From assembly GCF_017591435.1 (NCBI RefSeq), contig NC_059278.1:3974644-4038643 (forward strand): a stretch of 64,000 nt of DNA, read 5' to 3'. This document shows, one piece after another, positions 13,495 through 31,049 of this stretch; the first letter of the stretch is position 1; each line of letters begins with the position of its first letter. The notes under the pieces are model-generated. The model made no database searches and was not told the origin of the DNA. It saw nothing but the letters and a program-made list of their open reading frames with translations. Made by a program: the position numbers and the translations under genes. The DNA is from Portunus trituberculatus. Its lineage: Eukaryota > Arthropoda > Malacostraca > Decapoda > Portunidae.

Positions 13495-13670
13495 ACTAGA
13501 GGTTGTAAATGATTAGAAGAGAATTGGAACGGTGAAAAGGTTACATAAAAAAAAGAAGAGGTGTCTTTGAGGTGTACAGGATTCATCTACGATAACAGAA
13601 CACACACCACTAAAGACTGTAAATGATTAGAAGAGAATTGTAACTGAAAAAGAAATACATAAAGAAGAGG
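13272..13670 (+). repeat. Three-unit minisatellite with internal CA expansion
   Basis: Three tandem units start near 13272, 13386 and 13561. Each has the order GAGGTACA-like start, ACAGGATTCATCTAC-like block, CA run plus CCACT, GGTTGTAAATGATTAGAAGA-like block, then GTTACAT. The CA run is a few repeats long in units 1 and 3 but about 66 bp in unit 2 (13428-13494). Without the CA run, units are about 105-115 bp. Confidence 0.85.
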
Positions 13671-13985
13671 TCGATCGATATCCTTTTGGTGTCCTGATGC
13701 TCCTCTCTCTCGAGTCTAAGCAGTTCAAGTCCTAGTAAAAATGATTATATATAGATAAGTAAACATGTCGTGAAAGACTTTTACAGTTTGTCAGTGAAAG
13801 AATGAGAGTTTATAGGCAGTTCCCGTGTAATTCGTACCAACGTTTATCAATTTCATTATGTTGATGTGATCTTGCCTAATAATTCTTTAAAGCTTCATGT
13901 TGACTTGTTGACTTGTTGGCTTGGCATTAACAGCTTGATTATTGAGTGTTGATTGCACGCACATACACACATACGTACACAGGCA

Positions 13986-13987
<2 letters not shown>
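13671..13987. other. Intergenic DNA, no gene seen
   Basis: Short AT-rich stretch. No feature recognised. Confidence 0.5.
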
Positions 13988-14030
<43 letters not shown>

Positions 14031-14176
14031 ATTTTTCTATATCTATCTATCTATCTATTTATCTAGCCATCTATCTAATTATCTATCTCTTTCTGTTAGT
14101 CTATCTATCTAACTATCTATCTTATCTTATCTATTTATCTTTATCACTACCTATCTCTTTTTCTATTTACTTACCT
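13988..14176 (+). repeat. (CT)n followed by degenerate (ATCT)n
   Basis: CT run at 13988-14026, then interrupted ATCT/ATTT tetranucleotide repeats to about 14175. Confidence 0.9.
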
Positions 14177-17133
<2,957 letters not shown>

Positions 17134-17246
17134 TATGATATTATATGACATATATGTTCTAACCTTGTACATTCCATCATACGCTAGTAATAATGTATGC
17201 AAGTATGTATGTATGCATGTATTCTAAGCACGAATGTATATCATCC

Positions 17247-17248
<2 letters not shown>

Positions 17249-17301
<53 letters not shown>
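17249..17301 (+). repeat. (TG)26 microsatellite
   Basis: Uninterrupted TG run, preceded by GTAT units at about 17195-17222. Confidence 0.95.
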
Positions 17302-17302
<1 letters not shown>

Positions 17303-18222
17303 CCCTCTCCTTAATGGTCCTACACCCAGACTCACATGGCGGTCGACAGGCGTACAAACGAGAAAGTATGTTAACCGAGTTCCCGATGCTTTTTATAGCG
17401 GTATGTAAAAAGCAAAATGAAATAAATAAGGATGAAAACTACTTACTTACTTTATAAGGCGGATCTAAGTCGAGAACCAGCTCTAACAGTAGTGGTAGTA
17501 ATGTAGTAGTAGTAGTGGTATTAGTATTATTATTGCTAGTAGTAGTAGTAGTAGTAATAGTAGTAGTAGTGCGTATATTGCTTCAAAATTTCCCATTATC
17601 ACAATTAGCGACCGTGTTACTTTATATATGAAAAGAATTAATGGTCAATTTTAAAAGGACACTCGAATCAAATGTCCTAGAATATGGTACACGTTGGCGG
17701 AGGTGAAGGAGGATTGTAGTGACGGTTGGATGGTCTTGCGGTGCATTATGAAAAGTGTTTAAAGATGATATCTCTCTTAAATTAATGACTCCTCATACAA
17801 CTCTTTCCAAGTCTCCTTCGTATATACTTCCCCCTCTTCTTTCTCCTTCATATTTTATTTTACATTTCCTTATCCAATTATTTCTTTATCCTCTCCTTCT
17901 TTATTTCATTTTTCTCAACTCACGTAGGTCGTTCCCTGGTCTTCACGTTCAGTCACAGCTGGTTTTTCCTCTTAATCCTCATACCACTTCCTGTCTTTCC
18001 TCAGCGTAAGGCCCCCTAAGCTCTATTTCTTACTCCGTCTGTCACTTCTTCTTACCACTCCCCCATCGTCCTGCATCGTACAAACAAACGAGGACAGGCC
18101 AGTGTTAACCTCCTCGCCTCCTACTAAAGAACAGGCTACGTAAATCGGGTTGTCGAGGAAAATCCGCCCAAAAGCTGGAGAAATTCCGCCTTTTGTTGGC
18201 TGAGGACACATGAGGAGGACAA

Positions 18223-18225
<3 letters not shown>
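17302..18225. other. Intergenic DNA with an AGT trinucleotide tract
   Basis: Imperfect (AGT)n/(TAG)n occupies about 17488-17570. 17790-18010 is TC-rich. No gene recognised. Confidence 0.6.

Positions 18226-18265
<40 letters not shown>
18226..18265 (+). repeat. (CT)20 microsatellite
   Basis: Uninterrupted CT run. Confidence 0.95.
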
Positions 18266-18269
<4 letters not shown>

Positions 18270-18529
18270 GGGAAGGGTTGTGAGGAGATCCTTGACCTCT
18301 ATTTTCCTACGGATGAGTTGGTGAGAAGACGTTGTGCTTGGATGATGAACAATATTAGATAACGAATAGTGTGTTGTGCGGGAAAAAAAAGAATCATCAT
18401 AACTCACACATGCACATCAATCCAACGAGAAGCTTAAAACAATAATAACAACCGCACCATTAGCACCGGCATGGAGGAGCAACATAATCAAGAACAACAA
18501 CGCTTGCAATTATGATGAATATAAACTAC

Positions 18530-18531
18530 TG

Positions 18532-18606
<75 letters not shown>

Positions 18607-18640
18607 ACTACTACTACTACTACTATTACTACTAGTGCTA
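18530..18640 (+). repeat. (TAC)n trinucleotide tract
   Basis: About 36 TAC units with one single-base phase break near 18603-18606 and variants at the 3' end. Confidence 0.95.
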
Positions 18641-21410
18641 CTGTTGCTGCTGTGGTTATTGGTGTAACAATGCAGACACCACAACATCCACCAACAGAAA
18701 ACGTGATTACTTTGTTAGTCAAGCCGCCTGAGCCAGCCAGCGTCCCCTGTCCTCCGTTGACTGTCAGGTCGGGCCACCGGAGCACCTGCATTGCCTTCCT
18801 CCTTTGGGTCTGCGTCTTGCCGCAGCGAGGTCAGGAGCTCCGAGAAACCCACAACACTCAGGATAAGACCTTGAGCCTCTGTTTTTGCTCCTCGGGTTTT
18901 GCGGAGACGTGGAGTTGGGGGTGGCTGGGCGCAGGATTAGGCGAGATGTGGCCTAGCATGCCCTCGGGTGCGTGTGTGAGCCTCGGACCAGCTTGGGTGT
19001 CACGCGTGGGTGCTGCGCAGAACGCTGCACGAAGGAAAGTGTGAGATGAGGAGGGAATACTCAAGAGAGCATGGCAGGGTCAAAAGACTGGAGTTCATCC
19101 ACAGTAGAAAGATTTACGTAGGAAACACGGAAAAGATGATAAGAGGTATGTGTGCATCGAAGACAATATGTAGGAGAGTAGGACGGTTTTGCAAATAAAT
19201 AAATGAATAAAAAATACATACAATAGATGCGTTAAAGTAGAACAATAGATTATTCAGTAAACGCGCACAAATGATTCCTCTTTTTTGCGTGAAAGAAAAA
19301 GACAAAAAGACAAGAAAATAAGGAGAAAATAACAAGAAAACTATGGCACTGTCCTGTAACAAAAAAAAAAAAAAAAGTCACTGATAGCATTGGAAGGGAT
19401 GAAGTTAGTGAAAAAGACAGGATGATAGTCTCTGACCTTTAAGAAAGCGACAGCTCTGTGAGAGAGACTATAAATGTAATTATTACCCACAATGAAATGA
19501 GTTAAGATTTACGTAACAAATTACAGAGTACTGCTATCACCTGCGACATCCTGTGTACGTGTGATGTGGCCAGGATCATCATGGTCTGTGTGTGTCAATG
19601 GCGGCTTATTTGTGTTGTATGTTAGATGAATGGCCCCTTTTAAACCATGATTTGTTTTTGTCAATGGCGCTATTGGAATCAAGCTTTCTTAAGAGGATGA
19701 GTTGTACCAAGTGGATAATTGTCGAACAAAACATCCAGAGGAGTCTTCTTGCTTCCTTCTATGAACTGACGCTCCGTCTGGCAGCAAGGTCCAAGGCTCC
19801 GAGGCTCTGATGCAGTCTTCGTATCGTTCCCTTGTAACACACAGTTCTCTGCATTATTTACATACGAAACCTGGATTGCTTTGAATACTTTATTGAGTCT
19901 ATATTTCATCCATTTATTTGCTAATCTTTTAACTAAGGCTTTGACCATGTCGTGGACAGCATGTTGTGTTCCCAGCTATCCTCTTCAACACCGTTGTCCT
20001 CCCGCGTGCTACTTATGCTCAGAACCCAGTGTTGATACACACTCAATCCGCTGCTCTCCACAATACCCTGGCTAACCTGGCTTGGTTAAAAGATTGCTGG
20101 AATACAGGGATGAAGTAGGTCCTGTAAATTGTTGACAGCAATCCGGCTTATTAGTTTATAAACAAAGAGCGGACTGCTGTGTAGAAGGGGACAGCTGTGA
20201 GTTGTGACACAACACCGAATCTTCCAGAGCTACGAGAATAATAAAAGTATGAGAGGAAAGCTTTAGTGTTTTCACTCTCTGCCAACAGAGGGACTCGTCA
20301 TCGCTAATTTTCGATTTGAGATCCCTGATACACTTTTTTTCTTATATGAAATGTATGATATTTTATGAGACAAATATATGTAAATATATACTTTTGAACC
20401 GATAAATGTAAAATAATATTTCATATTTTCTGTAAATATTTAGGAGAGTTATCACTTACGTATGAGCTGCCTGGGCCTCCACAGTCCTCGACCAAGGAAA
20501 ACAATAACAAGACCTTATTTTCAATTGCATCACTCTCAAGAGATGAAGGTTTCCCCAAGACTCGACGCGTGTGCTGTGCCAACAGAGGAACAGAGGAACA
20601 GAGGTATTGTACTGTACTGTAGAGTAGTATAAAAGTAAATTGAAATCCCTCTGCTATTGATCGTGTGAGGTGTGGCTCGTTTTCCATTCGAAAGAGAAGT
20701 GTTAAGACCCTTTCCAACCTAATCGGCTTTCCCATCTTGTTATTATTTTTCCCTCTATTCGTTTTTACAGGGTCTGGCGTCTAAGTGGGCTTTTCTTTTT
20801 GGTTTGTGTTTTGGTCAATGTTAACTAACACCCTTATGACGGATTTTCATGATTGTTTCCTCTTAGACCAGAGTGATTGGTGGTGAACTACTGTGGATGG
20901 TACGAGTGTCTTTCGTGACAGTGAAGAGAAGTGTCACACTCAGCTGATGGCAAACTGTGTCGGTGTGATGGTATGTAATGCAGAGCTACCATTTGTATCA
21001 CGCATCACATTGCCTCGGGGAGAGTTGTGTGGGTGGCTACAGACAAGCCACACTCACCTTGCTCTGTTCCTTATGGTACTGGCCCCTTCCTGCATGTTTT
21101 TGTGTCTATCAGCAAATCTATCAAGAGCAGTAAGGTTGTTTCTCTCCTACAGCCAAACCGCAACGTATTGGCGGCAGCACCACAACATCGCTTAGAGTTT
21201 GGGTTGTGCTTACACGAGTCTCCTCAGCACACCAGCTACTGTTCACTGTCCACTGGCCACTATGGCGACCAAGCCATCGTGTCCTGGGACCAATGGTGTT
21301 GATCTCGTCCAGGGTGAGTGTTGAACTTACCAAACAAGTGTCAAAATAATAAGTGATGGAGTTGAATGTGTGAATGAATTATATTGTTGTTTTGTTGTTG
21401 CGGTGGTGGT
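18641..21410. other. Intergenic DNA, no gene seen
   Basis: 18715-19030 is GC-richer, with a 130-codon open frame of no recognisable family. The rest is mixed unique-looking sequence, including an A run at 19360-19376. No RNA gene or repeat recognised. Confidence 0.5.
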
Positions 21411-21480
21411 GGTATTATTATTATTATCATTATTATTATCATTATTGTTATTATTATCATTATTGTTATTATTATCATTA

Positions 21481-21523
<43 letters not shown>

Positions 21524-21575
21524 CATCATTATTATTATTACTGTTGTTATCATTATTATCATCATAATTTTCATG
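21411..21575 (+). repeat. (ATT)n with ATC and GTT variants
   Basis: Imperfect trinucleotide tract, mainly TTA/ATT with interspersed ATC and GTT units. Confidence 0.9.
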
Positions 21576-21822
21576 GTCATTTCCTCGTTCGTTTAGAAGC
21601 TGAAATAAACTTGCCATTCCGCCGAAAGTGAAACAGTAAATAGAGCGCTTTACATTAACGGACAGACGTTGTGGACACATGACATGGACTGCCACATTTA
21701 GAGTTTTATATTCTTGCGATGAAATTATATTTATGATTATAATGCGCTGTCCGATCGTTAACTGATAAGTCATAAAACTCAAACAGTGAATTAATCGCAA
21801 TAAGTGTACTGCTGATGTTGTC

Positions 21823-22598
<776 letters not shown>

Positions 22599-22674
<76 letters not shown>
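22599..22674 (+). repeat. (CT)38 microsatellite
   Basis: Uninterrupted CT run. Confidence 0.95.
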
Positions 22675-22676
<2 letters not shown>

Positions 22677-22983
22677 ATGGTCAAGCTATTTTTGCATGAG
22701 AACTCGAGTGACTGAATAATTTTTAAACATAGATATAAGATATTTAGATTTGAATTTTGCGCAGCCAACGCGTGTTAGTGAAACCTTGACTTACTTAAAG
22801 GAAAGATGCGGATAAATATTTTTCCACGTGTGTGGCTAGAGGATGAAGCACAATGCCGTGATTACATGTAAGCAGCTCAGCATCAAGGCCAGCGGTGACG
22901 CAATCTAAGGCAGTTAACTTATTTTGCCACGTGTCTAGGTCCTCGTGGGGGTCCTAGAGTGACATATCGCTCTCAGTCATTGC

Positions 22984-23026
22984 GTCCAGTAAGTCCACTG
23001 ATTTGCTGATACTCTCCTTACTGGAC
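22984..23026. repeat. Small hairpin, 10-bp perfect stem
   Basis: GTCCAGTAAG at 22984-22993 is the exact reverse complement of CTTACTGGAC at 23017-23026, with a 23-nt loop. It lies 35 bp before a family M element. It may be chance. Confidence 0.6.
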
Positions 23027-23060
23027 AAGACAAGTGACTGATTTTGAGCATATTATTTGC

Positions 23061-23274
23061 TTAATTCCTGCAGTACTGGGACACTTTTTTACCTTGATAT
23101 TTGTGTACGATTAGACAATTTTATTTACATTAGGAAGGGCTTATGGAGGTCAGAATATTAATGGCCACAGTCTTCACTATTTTAATCCCTTACATATGTT
23201 TCTGAAGCTGTATAAAGTCACCAGATAATAAGCAGAATGAATATGGAAATGCGTCATGGTAGTGAATGGGTTAA
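23061..23274 (-). mobile_element. Family M inverted-repeat element, copy 2
   Basis: 214 bp with TTAA at both ends, in the opposite orientation to copy 1. It contains the diagnostic segments TTTCTGAAGCTGTATAAAGT and AAGCAGAATGAATATGGAAA, and ends in a sequence resembling TAGTGAATGGGTTAA. Confidence 0.8.
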
Positions 23275-23925
23275 GATTGATAATGATGAAAACAATGGAG
23301 GGAAGTGTGGCACGTAACTTGACTCTACATCTGTCATTCACATACAGTGCATTAGTTATTACTCTGGAGATTTGAAGGTGTCTTTGTTCCTTATTAATGA
23401 AAATAGACATCTCAACAGTTTTCGCTTCTTGCTGGTTAACAATAGTATCGAGCAAAACGTCAAGTGATCGAGGCACACTTAAAGAGAATCCGAATCATTT
23501 GGTTCGTTTCTCATAAAGGATTTGCTAGCAATTTCCCCTTAATATAACACAAAAAAAGAAATAAAGGATTTTTACTTAATGGAGACAGAAATAAGAAATC
23601 AACCTATTATTTCAATATTTCAATAAAAAAATATATAACCTAATAGAGACGCAGGTATTAATGAAGCATAAGAGAAAAAGAAAACAATCCTTAAAATGAA
23701 ATGGATGATCAAACCGAACTGAAATACTGATTGAAACTTTATCTCACGGCGCTAAAGATTCATTCATTACGCCGTCAGAGTTGCAGCGTTATATTTAGCC
23801 TGAGTAGGGCATCAGAGAGCACAGCGACGCACGTAATTAAAGGTTTGAATATGTATCGCAATGTTAATTAAGAGTGGAAAATTCCTTCAGATATTATTTC
23901 GTATTGTTGGTGAAGGGTGCTAAGG
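23275..23925. other. Intergenic DNA, no gene seen
   Basis: AT-rich sequence without recognisable features. Confidence 0.5.
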
Positions 23926-24270
23926 AGGAGAAGGAGGAGGGAGGAGGAGGAGGAGGAGGAGGAGGAGGAGGAAGAGGAGGAGGAAAGAGAAGTACAAGGA
24001 AGAAGAATTGGTGGAGATATTGTAAAAGAAAGGAAAGGAAGTTTAAGAGGAGGATGTAGAGAGGAGGAGGAGGAGGAGGAGGACGGAAGAGTAGGGGAAA
24101 GAGAAGTAAGAGGAGGAAGAATTGGTGGAGATGTAGAAGAGAGGAGAGGAAGTTAAAGAGAAGGATATGAAGAAGGAGGAGGATAAGACGATGGAGAAGT
24201 TGGAGGAAGAGGAAGGGTAGAAGGAAGAAGAGGAAAGGAAGAGGAGGAGGAGGAGGAGGAGGAGGAGATG
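23926..24270 (+). repeat. Purine-rich (GGA)n block with a ~114 bp duplicated unit
   Basis: GGA/GAA-rich plus strand. A segment starting AGAGAAGTA and containing GAAGAATTGGTGGAGAT occurs at about 23986-24058 and again at 24100-24170, each preceded by a GGA run. This indicates imperfect tandem duplication with a 114-bp offset. Confidence 0.85.
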
Positions 24271-24780
24271 GAGAGAGGGACAAAAGAAAAAAAAAGAAAA
24301 AGCAGGGGAATAAAACACGAAATGGTATAGAGAGGCAATACGGAAATGGAAGTACAAACGAGGCCATTTGTCGCGAGGTAACGCTGTTTATGCAATAGTC
24401 TTCGCACTGTAGCAAATTTCTGCGCCGGACTCAAATGATCTCCATGAATTTATACTGCAGATCTGCTTGCTGCGTTAGGTGACGACGGTGGAATGCAGTT
24501 TTTTTTTCCTTCATTAAAATATGTTAATTAAAGTTATATCTCCGTGTCTTTCCATCCGAACTCTATTGCATTAATCTCTACCAGTTTATGAGTAACGAAC
24601 TGCGATAATTCATCAGTTACATTTACTCTGATATGCAAAAATGTTAGCTATTTGTTTTTCTGTAATGGAATATCAGCTCCGTAAATTTTCTCAAGGATGG
24701 GAAGAGCATTTATAAAGAGTAAACATAATTGCTTTTTTCCAAGAAAGTAACTTAAATAGAATTTACGCCAAAGTGCCTCT
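24271..24780. other. Intergenic DNA, no gene seen
   Basis: AT-rich sequence between two purine-rich blocks. No feature recognised. Confidence 0.5.
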
Positions 24781-25071
24781 AGTTCCACAACATCTTCAGC
24801 GAGGTAAAGAAAGGGAAGGAGGGAAAAAGAAGAGGACGCAGAGGAGAAAGAGAATGAGATGAAAAAATAAAGACGTCCACTGCAGAGGAATGGAAAAGGA
24901 GGATACCGAGAAAGACCAGGTGGAGGAGAAGGAGGATGAGGATGAGGATGAGGATGAGGATGGGGAGAAGGAAGAGGAGTAGAAGGGAAAGGAGGAGGAG
25001 GAGGAGGAGGAGGAGGAGGAGGAGGAGAAGAGGAGATCAATGAGGAGGAGGAGGAGAATGAGGAGGAGGAA

Positions 25072-25103
<32 letters not shown>

Positions 25104-25157
25104 GAAGGAGGAGGAAAAAGAGAGGATAAGAAAGAGGAGGAGAATGAAGAGGAGGAG

Positions 25158-25217
<60 letters not shown>
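24781..25217 (+). repeat. Purine-rich GGA/GAT block ending in (GA)28
   Basis: Imperfect GGA, GAGGAT and GGAGAA repeats, then a GA run at 25161-25217. The plus strand is almost purine-only. Confidence 0.9.
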
Positions 25218-25222
<5 letters not shown>

Positions 25223-26378
25223 AGGAAAGAGGAGTAAAAGGAAAAGGTTGAAAAAGTATAAAGGTTTTCAAAATGTCCAACATCCATCACTACATGACAC
25301 ATTCCGCTACCAAAGCAAAAAGTGGCGGTGAAATGCGGCCTAAAAACACTCAAAGGTTCCTAATGACAGAGGTTTCCAATCCCCGTCCATTACAACTCCA
25401 TTAGAATTGCCTAATGCGCGTACGATACGATACACATTACTTTTATTTTCGTGTCAATGAAGTTAAATAGGAGAATGAGATATCGATGACTTGATAGATT
25501 GATATTTTCCTGTGGCGGGTTACCGAGAAAGTTGAGAACACATGACAGATGAGATAACACACGGTGGAGGACTTCGAGAGGAACACCTGATATAGGAGAT
25601 GAAAAGCTAGCAAAAAAAAAACAAAACAAAAAAAACAACATTAATCTGTCAGTCCATCTGTGGTTTGTGGCTCGTGTAACAGAGCGCATGTGTTGTGTGG
25701 TGCGTCAGGGGTGGATCCAAGTCTTCTAATACATTATTATTGTTAGCATTCTCTAAAGGGTTTATTTTTTATTGTCATATTTTCTTATAGAAGAGGGGAA
25801 GCTGGCCAAGAGCAGCATAAAATAAAGAAAAGACCCACTTGATTGCCAGTTCCCTAAAAGATTGATAGTGTTAGCCAAAACTCTTGGACAAATGTCTTGA
25901 AACAGATGTGGGAATCATTTGCGAGTATTTAAGTATCTCCCAACGATCCAGTAGCAACGCGCGTTTCCTTATCATAAATGTGCAACATATCAATATTCAA
26001 ACTGCCCAAGCCGTAAGTAAACAATAAAATAACCACTTCACATCTTTCAATTCCTGACTGTGGCTTGGAAAATAATCACATTAAGAAAAACTACTCTAAG
26101 GATCTTTCAGTGACCTTCTTAATCTCAAATATGGACTTACATGGAAATCCACTACTTATCTTCTTATTGTCTTTATTGAATCTCAGTTAGCTTCTCTTCG
26201 AGGGATTAACTCAAACTTCTGCCGTCGACTCATACGTCCAGAAACTTTTCCACAAAGTTTGCCATGGATAGCTATTCACCAATCTGACCTCGTATACTAT
26301 AATTCATACCATAATATACTTTCTCCTTAAATATACACGCCGACACACATGTCCACCTTTCCCCCCCCCTTCCCCGTC
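25218..26378. other. Intergenic DNA, no gene seen
   Basis: Mixed unique-looking sequence. No domain, RNA gene or repeat recognised. Confidence 0.5.

Positions 26379-27204
<826 letters not shown>

Positions 27205-27238
<34 letters not shown>
27205..27238 (+). repeat. (TG)17 microsatellite
   Basis: Uninterrupted TG run. Confidence 0.95.
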
Positions 27239-27430
27239 TCCGTTTCCCCTATTTTTTCCTTTCATTCTTCGGTGACTGGACTGCCAAAAGATTAAACAAC
27301 AATAGGAGTGAGTGGTGTTGCCTTTCCTCTTTCCCTGCAGTCACCCTTTATCTTTCCCTCCCTCTTCCTTCCTTTCCTCGTGCTCTTCAAGACATCCTCT
27401 TTCCCTTCTCGCCCCTCTTGTACCTTGTGG

Positions 27431-28243
<813 letters not shown>

Positions 28244-28362
28244 AAATGAACATGAGAGGGGAGTTGCGTACTAAATGTTCAATGTTCTACCTTTAAACAT
28301 ATAACGAAAGCCAAAAGAACTGTAGGTAAATAAGGTTTTTGGAATGAGGAGCGTGATCATAT

Positions 28363-28364
<2 letters not shown>

Positions 28365-28428
<64 letters not shown>
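28365..28428 (+). repeat. (GA)31 microsatellite
   Basis: GA run with a short AAAG prefix. Confidence 0.95.
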
Positions 28429-28431
<3 letters not shown>

Positions 28432-28564
28432 TTGTAATGAAGAAAATTTATGGAAGCTACTATAGTATGATTCATCTCTCAAAGAAGTATTTTGAATAAG
28501 AAATAAGCTGCTTTAATTTCCCTTTTTAGTATTCTCTTTGTATCTCTCTAGCTTTAAATCCTTT

Positions 28565-28567
<3 letters not shown>

Positions 28568-28629
<62 letters not shown>

Positions 28630-28685
28630 TCTGTCTCTTTGTCTGTCAGTCAGTCTGTCTGTCTTTCTGTCTTTTTGTCTGTCTT

Positions 28686-28740
<55 letters not shown>

Positions 28741-28793
28741 GCCTGCCTGTCTTGTCTGTCTGTCTGGTTTTTTTTTCTCTCTCTCTCTCTCTC
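28568..28793 (+). repeat. (CT)n-(CTGT)n-(CT)n compound repeat
   Basis: CT run at 28568-28626, then imperfect CTGT/CTTT units to about 28768 (perfect CTGT at about 28689-28740), then a short T run and CT at 28777-28793. Confidence 0.95.
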
Positions 28794-28943
28794 GATGAAA
28801 GAGCGTCCAAACTCTGGAATATTGGCTATTTATTGAACTTTGTAAACTAATTCCGATACTCCACTGGGCTGGTTTTTGCCACGCGCATCTCGAGGAGTGA
28901 GAATACATAATGTTATGCAAATGTACGTAGGTTTTGTCTGCGG

Positions 28944-28948
<5 letters not shown>

Positions 28949-29011
<63 letters not shown>
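28949..29011 (+). repeat. (CT)31 microsatellite
   Basis: Uninterrupted CT run. Confidence 0.95.
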
Positions 29012-29013
<2 letters not shown>

Positions 29014-29355
29014 GATGTCGAACTCTCTGGGCTGACCAATGGACGTAATATGCGTTTATTGTTCTGTTGACGAGTTCAGTGGTGGGACACATACGAGGAT
29101 ATGGAAAACTAAGTAAGGTTGGCGTATTAGTTAATTGAGATGGTAGTTACGATTTTATTTTGGTAGTTGTTACGAGAGTCAGTCAGTGCTCAAAACTTCG
29201 CCAATCAGAAAAAAAAAAAAAATGGAATGTGTATAGGAGAGATTTTTTTTTTTTTTTTTCATAAATGGTACTGAAATGAGCCAGTGGATGTCTTTTGGTG
29301 AATCAGTGTACAAGCTTCACCAACCATTATGACTGAAGCTTGAGTAGGAAAAGAG
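29012..29355. other. Intergenic DNA, no gene seen
   Basis: Contains an A run near 29208-29222 and a T run near 29244-29260. No gene recognised. Confidence 0.5.
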
Positions 29356-29356
29356 T

Positions 29357-29440
<84 letters not shown>
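29356..29440 (+). repeat. (GT)42 microsatellite
   Basis: GT run with one TATG variant at its 5' edge. Confidence 0.95.
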
Positions 29441-29442
<2 letters not shown>

Positions 29443-29481
29443 CTGTGAAATGTGTGGTGTAAGGAGCACGGAATTGACCTT

Positions 29482-29695
29482 TTAACGCCTTCAGTACTGG
29501 GACGCATTTCTACCTTGAGTTTTGCGTACGATTAGAGCATTTCATTGACATTAGGAAAGGTCTGTGGAGGTCAAAGGTTTAATGGCCACAGTCTTCACCA
29601 TCTTATTCCCCCACATACGTTTCTGAAGCTGTATAAAATCGCCAAATAGTAAGCAGAATGAATATGGGAACTTGTCGTGGTACTGAAAAGGTTAA
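29482..29695 (-). mobile_element. Family M inverted-repeat element, copy 3
   Basis: 214 bp, TTAA at both ends. The left end is close to TTAACGCCTTCAGTACTGGG and the right end to GTACTGAAAAGGTTAA. It is colinear with copy 2 throughout. Confidence 0.85.
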
Positions 29696-29909
29696 TAATT
29701 AGTACTGAAGTCTGGCAGTGTTACAAAGAATAAATCGTGATTGAGGGATGGAAGCTTGTGTGTTAAATGTGTTGCGAGAAGTTATTTTTTCCGTTAATGT
29801 ACAAGATTCTGTCGATGTTTTTTTCTGCGCCACTGTGCTAGTCAGTCAATGGCGGAAATTGAAATATCAGTAGCAACGGCGTCATTTTACCACGAGTTTG
29901 CTGCATCTA

Positions 29910-30193
29910 AAATCAATCAGTCAGTCAGTCAGTTAGCCAGCCAGTCAGTCAATCAGTCAGTCAATCAGTCTATCAGTTTATCAGTCTGTCAGCCAATCAT
30001 CAGACAATCAGTATATTTATCAATCAATCATTTAGTTAGTCAGCCATTCAGTCAGTCAGTCAGTCAGTCAGTCAGTCAGTGAGTGAGTTAGTTAATCAGT
30101 CAGCCAATCAATCAGTTAGTCATTCAGTCAGCCAGTCAGTTAGTCAGTCAATCACTCATTCAGTCAGTCAGTCAGTCAGTCAGTCAGTCAATC
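29910..30193 (+). repeat. Degenerate (CAGT)n tetranucleotide array
   Basis: About 280 bp of CAGT units with frequent CAAT, TAGT and CAGC variants. The most regular stretches are at about 30047-30080 and 30161-30189. Confidence 0.95.
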
Positions 30194-30568
30194 TCGTAAT
30201 GAGCCTACCGCACGTAATTCCTCTTAATATTCTGGGCTGGAGCGATTGTTGAATATTTGATCACTGCAAGAGAGCGGAGTGTCTTCTTTCGATACCCATA
30301 AAGAATTCACAGAGAACTTGGCTGATAGGGAAGCTTTGATAAGTAAGTTTGGCTGAGTATTAGTCTGCTCTTCCTCCTCCTCCTTCTCCTTCTCCTCCTC
30401 CTCCCTTCTGAAAATTGAGGTCCTGTGTGATGTTCGTTGATAAGGTTTTTAGTTATTTACACTAAAGCAACGTCGAGAAGGCAAAAAGTATAGATGAAAT
30501 GTTTGTGTGGAATACTGGTGAGAAGAAAGGAAAAAAGAAATGTGCAATGACTGGTATTATAGTGGTAT

Positions 30569-30570
<2 letters not shown>
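30194..30570. other. Intergenic DNA, no gene seen
   Basis: A short CTC/CTT tract occurs at 30370-30405. No gene recognised. Confidence 0.5.

Positions 30571-30600
<30 letters not shown>
30571..30600 (+). repeat. (CT)15 microsatellite
   Basis: CT run just upstream of the region where the LINE at 30.6-34.0 kb may begin. Confidence 0.9.
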
Positions 30601-30604
<4 letters not shown>

Positions 30605-31049
30605 ATTTTACCTATCATATATCATCCTTAAAGCAAACAAAGGTAACGTACTCGCCTCTTGCTGCACGTTTTCACAATTTTCGTAAGCACCGTCTGTATG
30701 GAGTAGGCAGTAGTCACCTGCCGCCCGGTGGAATACTCCAGGAGAGGTACTTACGGGGATGTAGGCAGTGCTGCAGACTGAGTGATTCCCCGTGTCCTCT
30801 CTTCCCGGTTCCCTTTGTGGTCTCATTTATACAATTGAGCAGCTGCAGCCTGCCCTCTAAAGACAACTTCTACTACTTCCTACACTACACTACAACACCT
30901 TACACTTTTACACTCTCTTCAAATCAAAATTTAATAATGGCTTCACCACGCCCTGCCTCGGAGTCCCCCTCTGGGGAGGGGACCATAAATGTCCCCAGGT
31001 CGGACTGCCCTCTGCTGTCGACCTTGGGTGTCTTGACACTTCATCTAAT

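Noticed and set aside
18652..19044. 130-codon open frame in a GC-richer patch
   Set aside because: GC-rich DNA has few stop codons by chance. A competing minus-strand frame exists and no family is recognisable.
20590..20632. Short repeats around ACAGAGGA and TACTGTACTG
   Set aside because: Only two or three units. Too short to call as a repeat feature.
23894..24415. Pro/Leu/Ser-rich minus-strand frame of 173 codons
   Set aside because: It is the complement of the GGA-rich block, with no domain.
29910..30193. CRISPR-like array of regularly spaced repeats
   Set aside because: The repeat unit is a tetranucleotide (CAGT) without spacers. The genome is eukaryotic.
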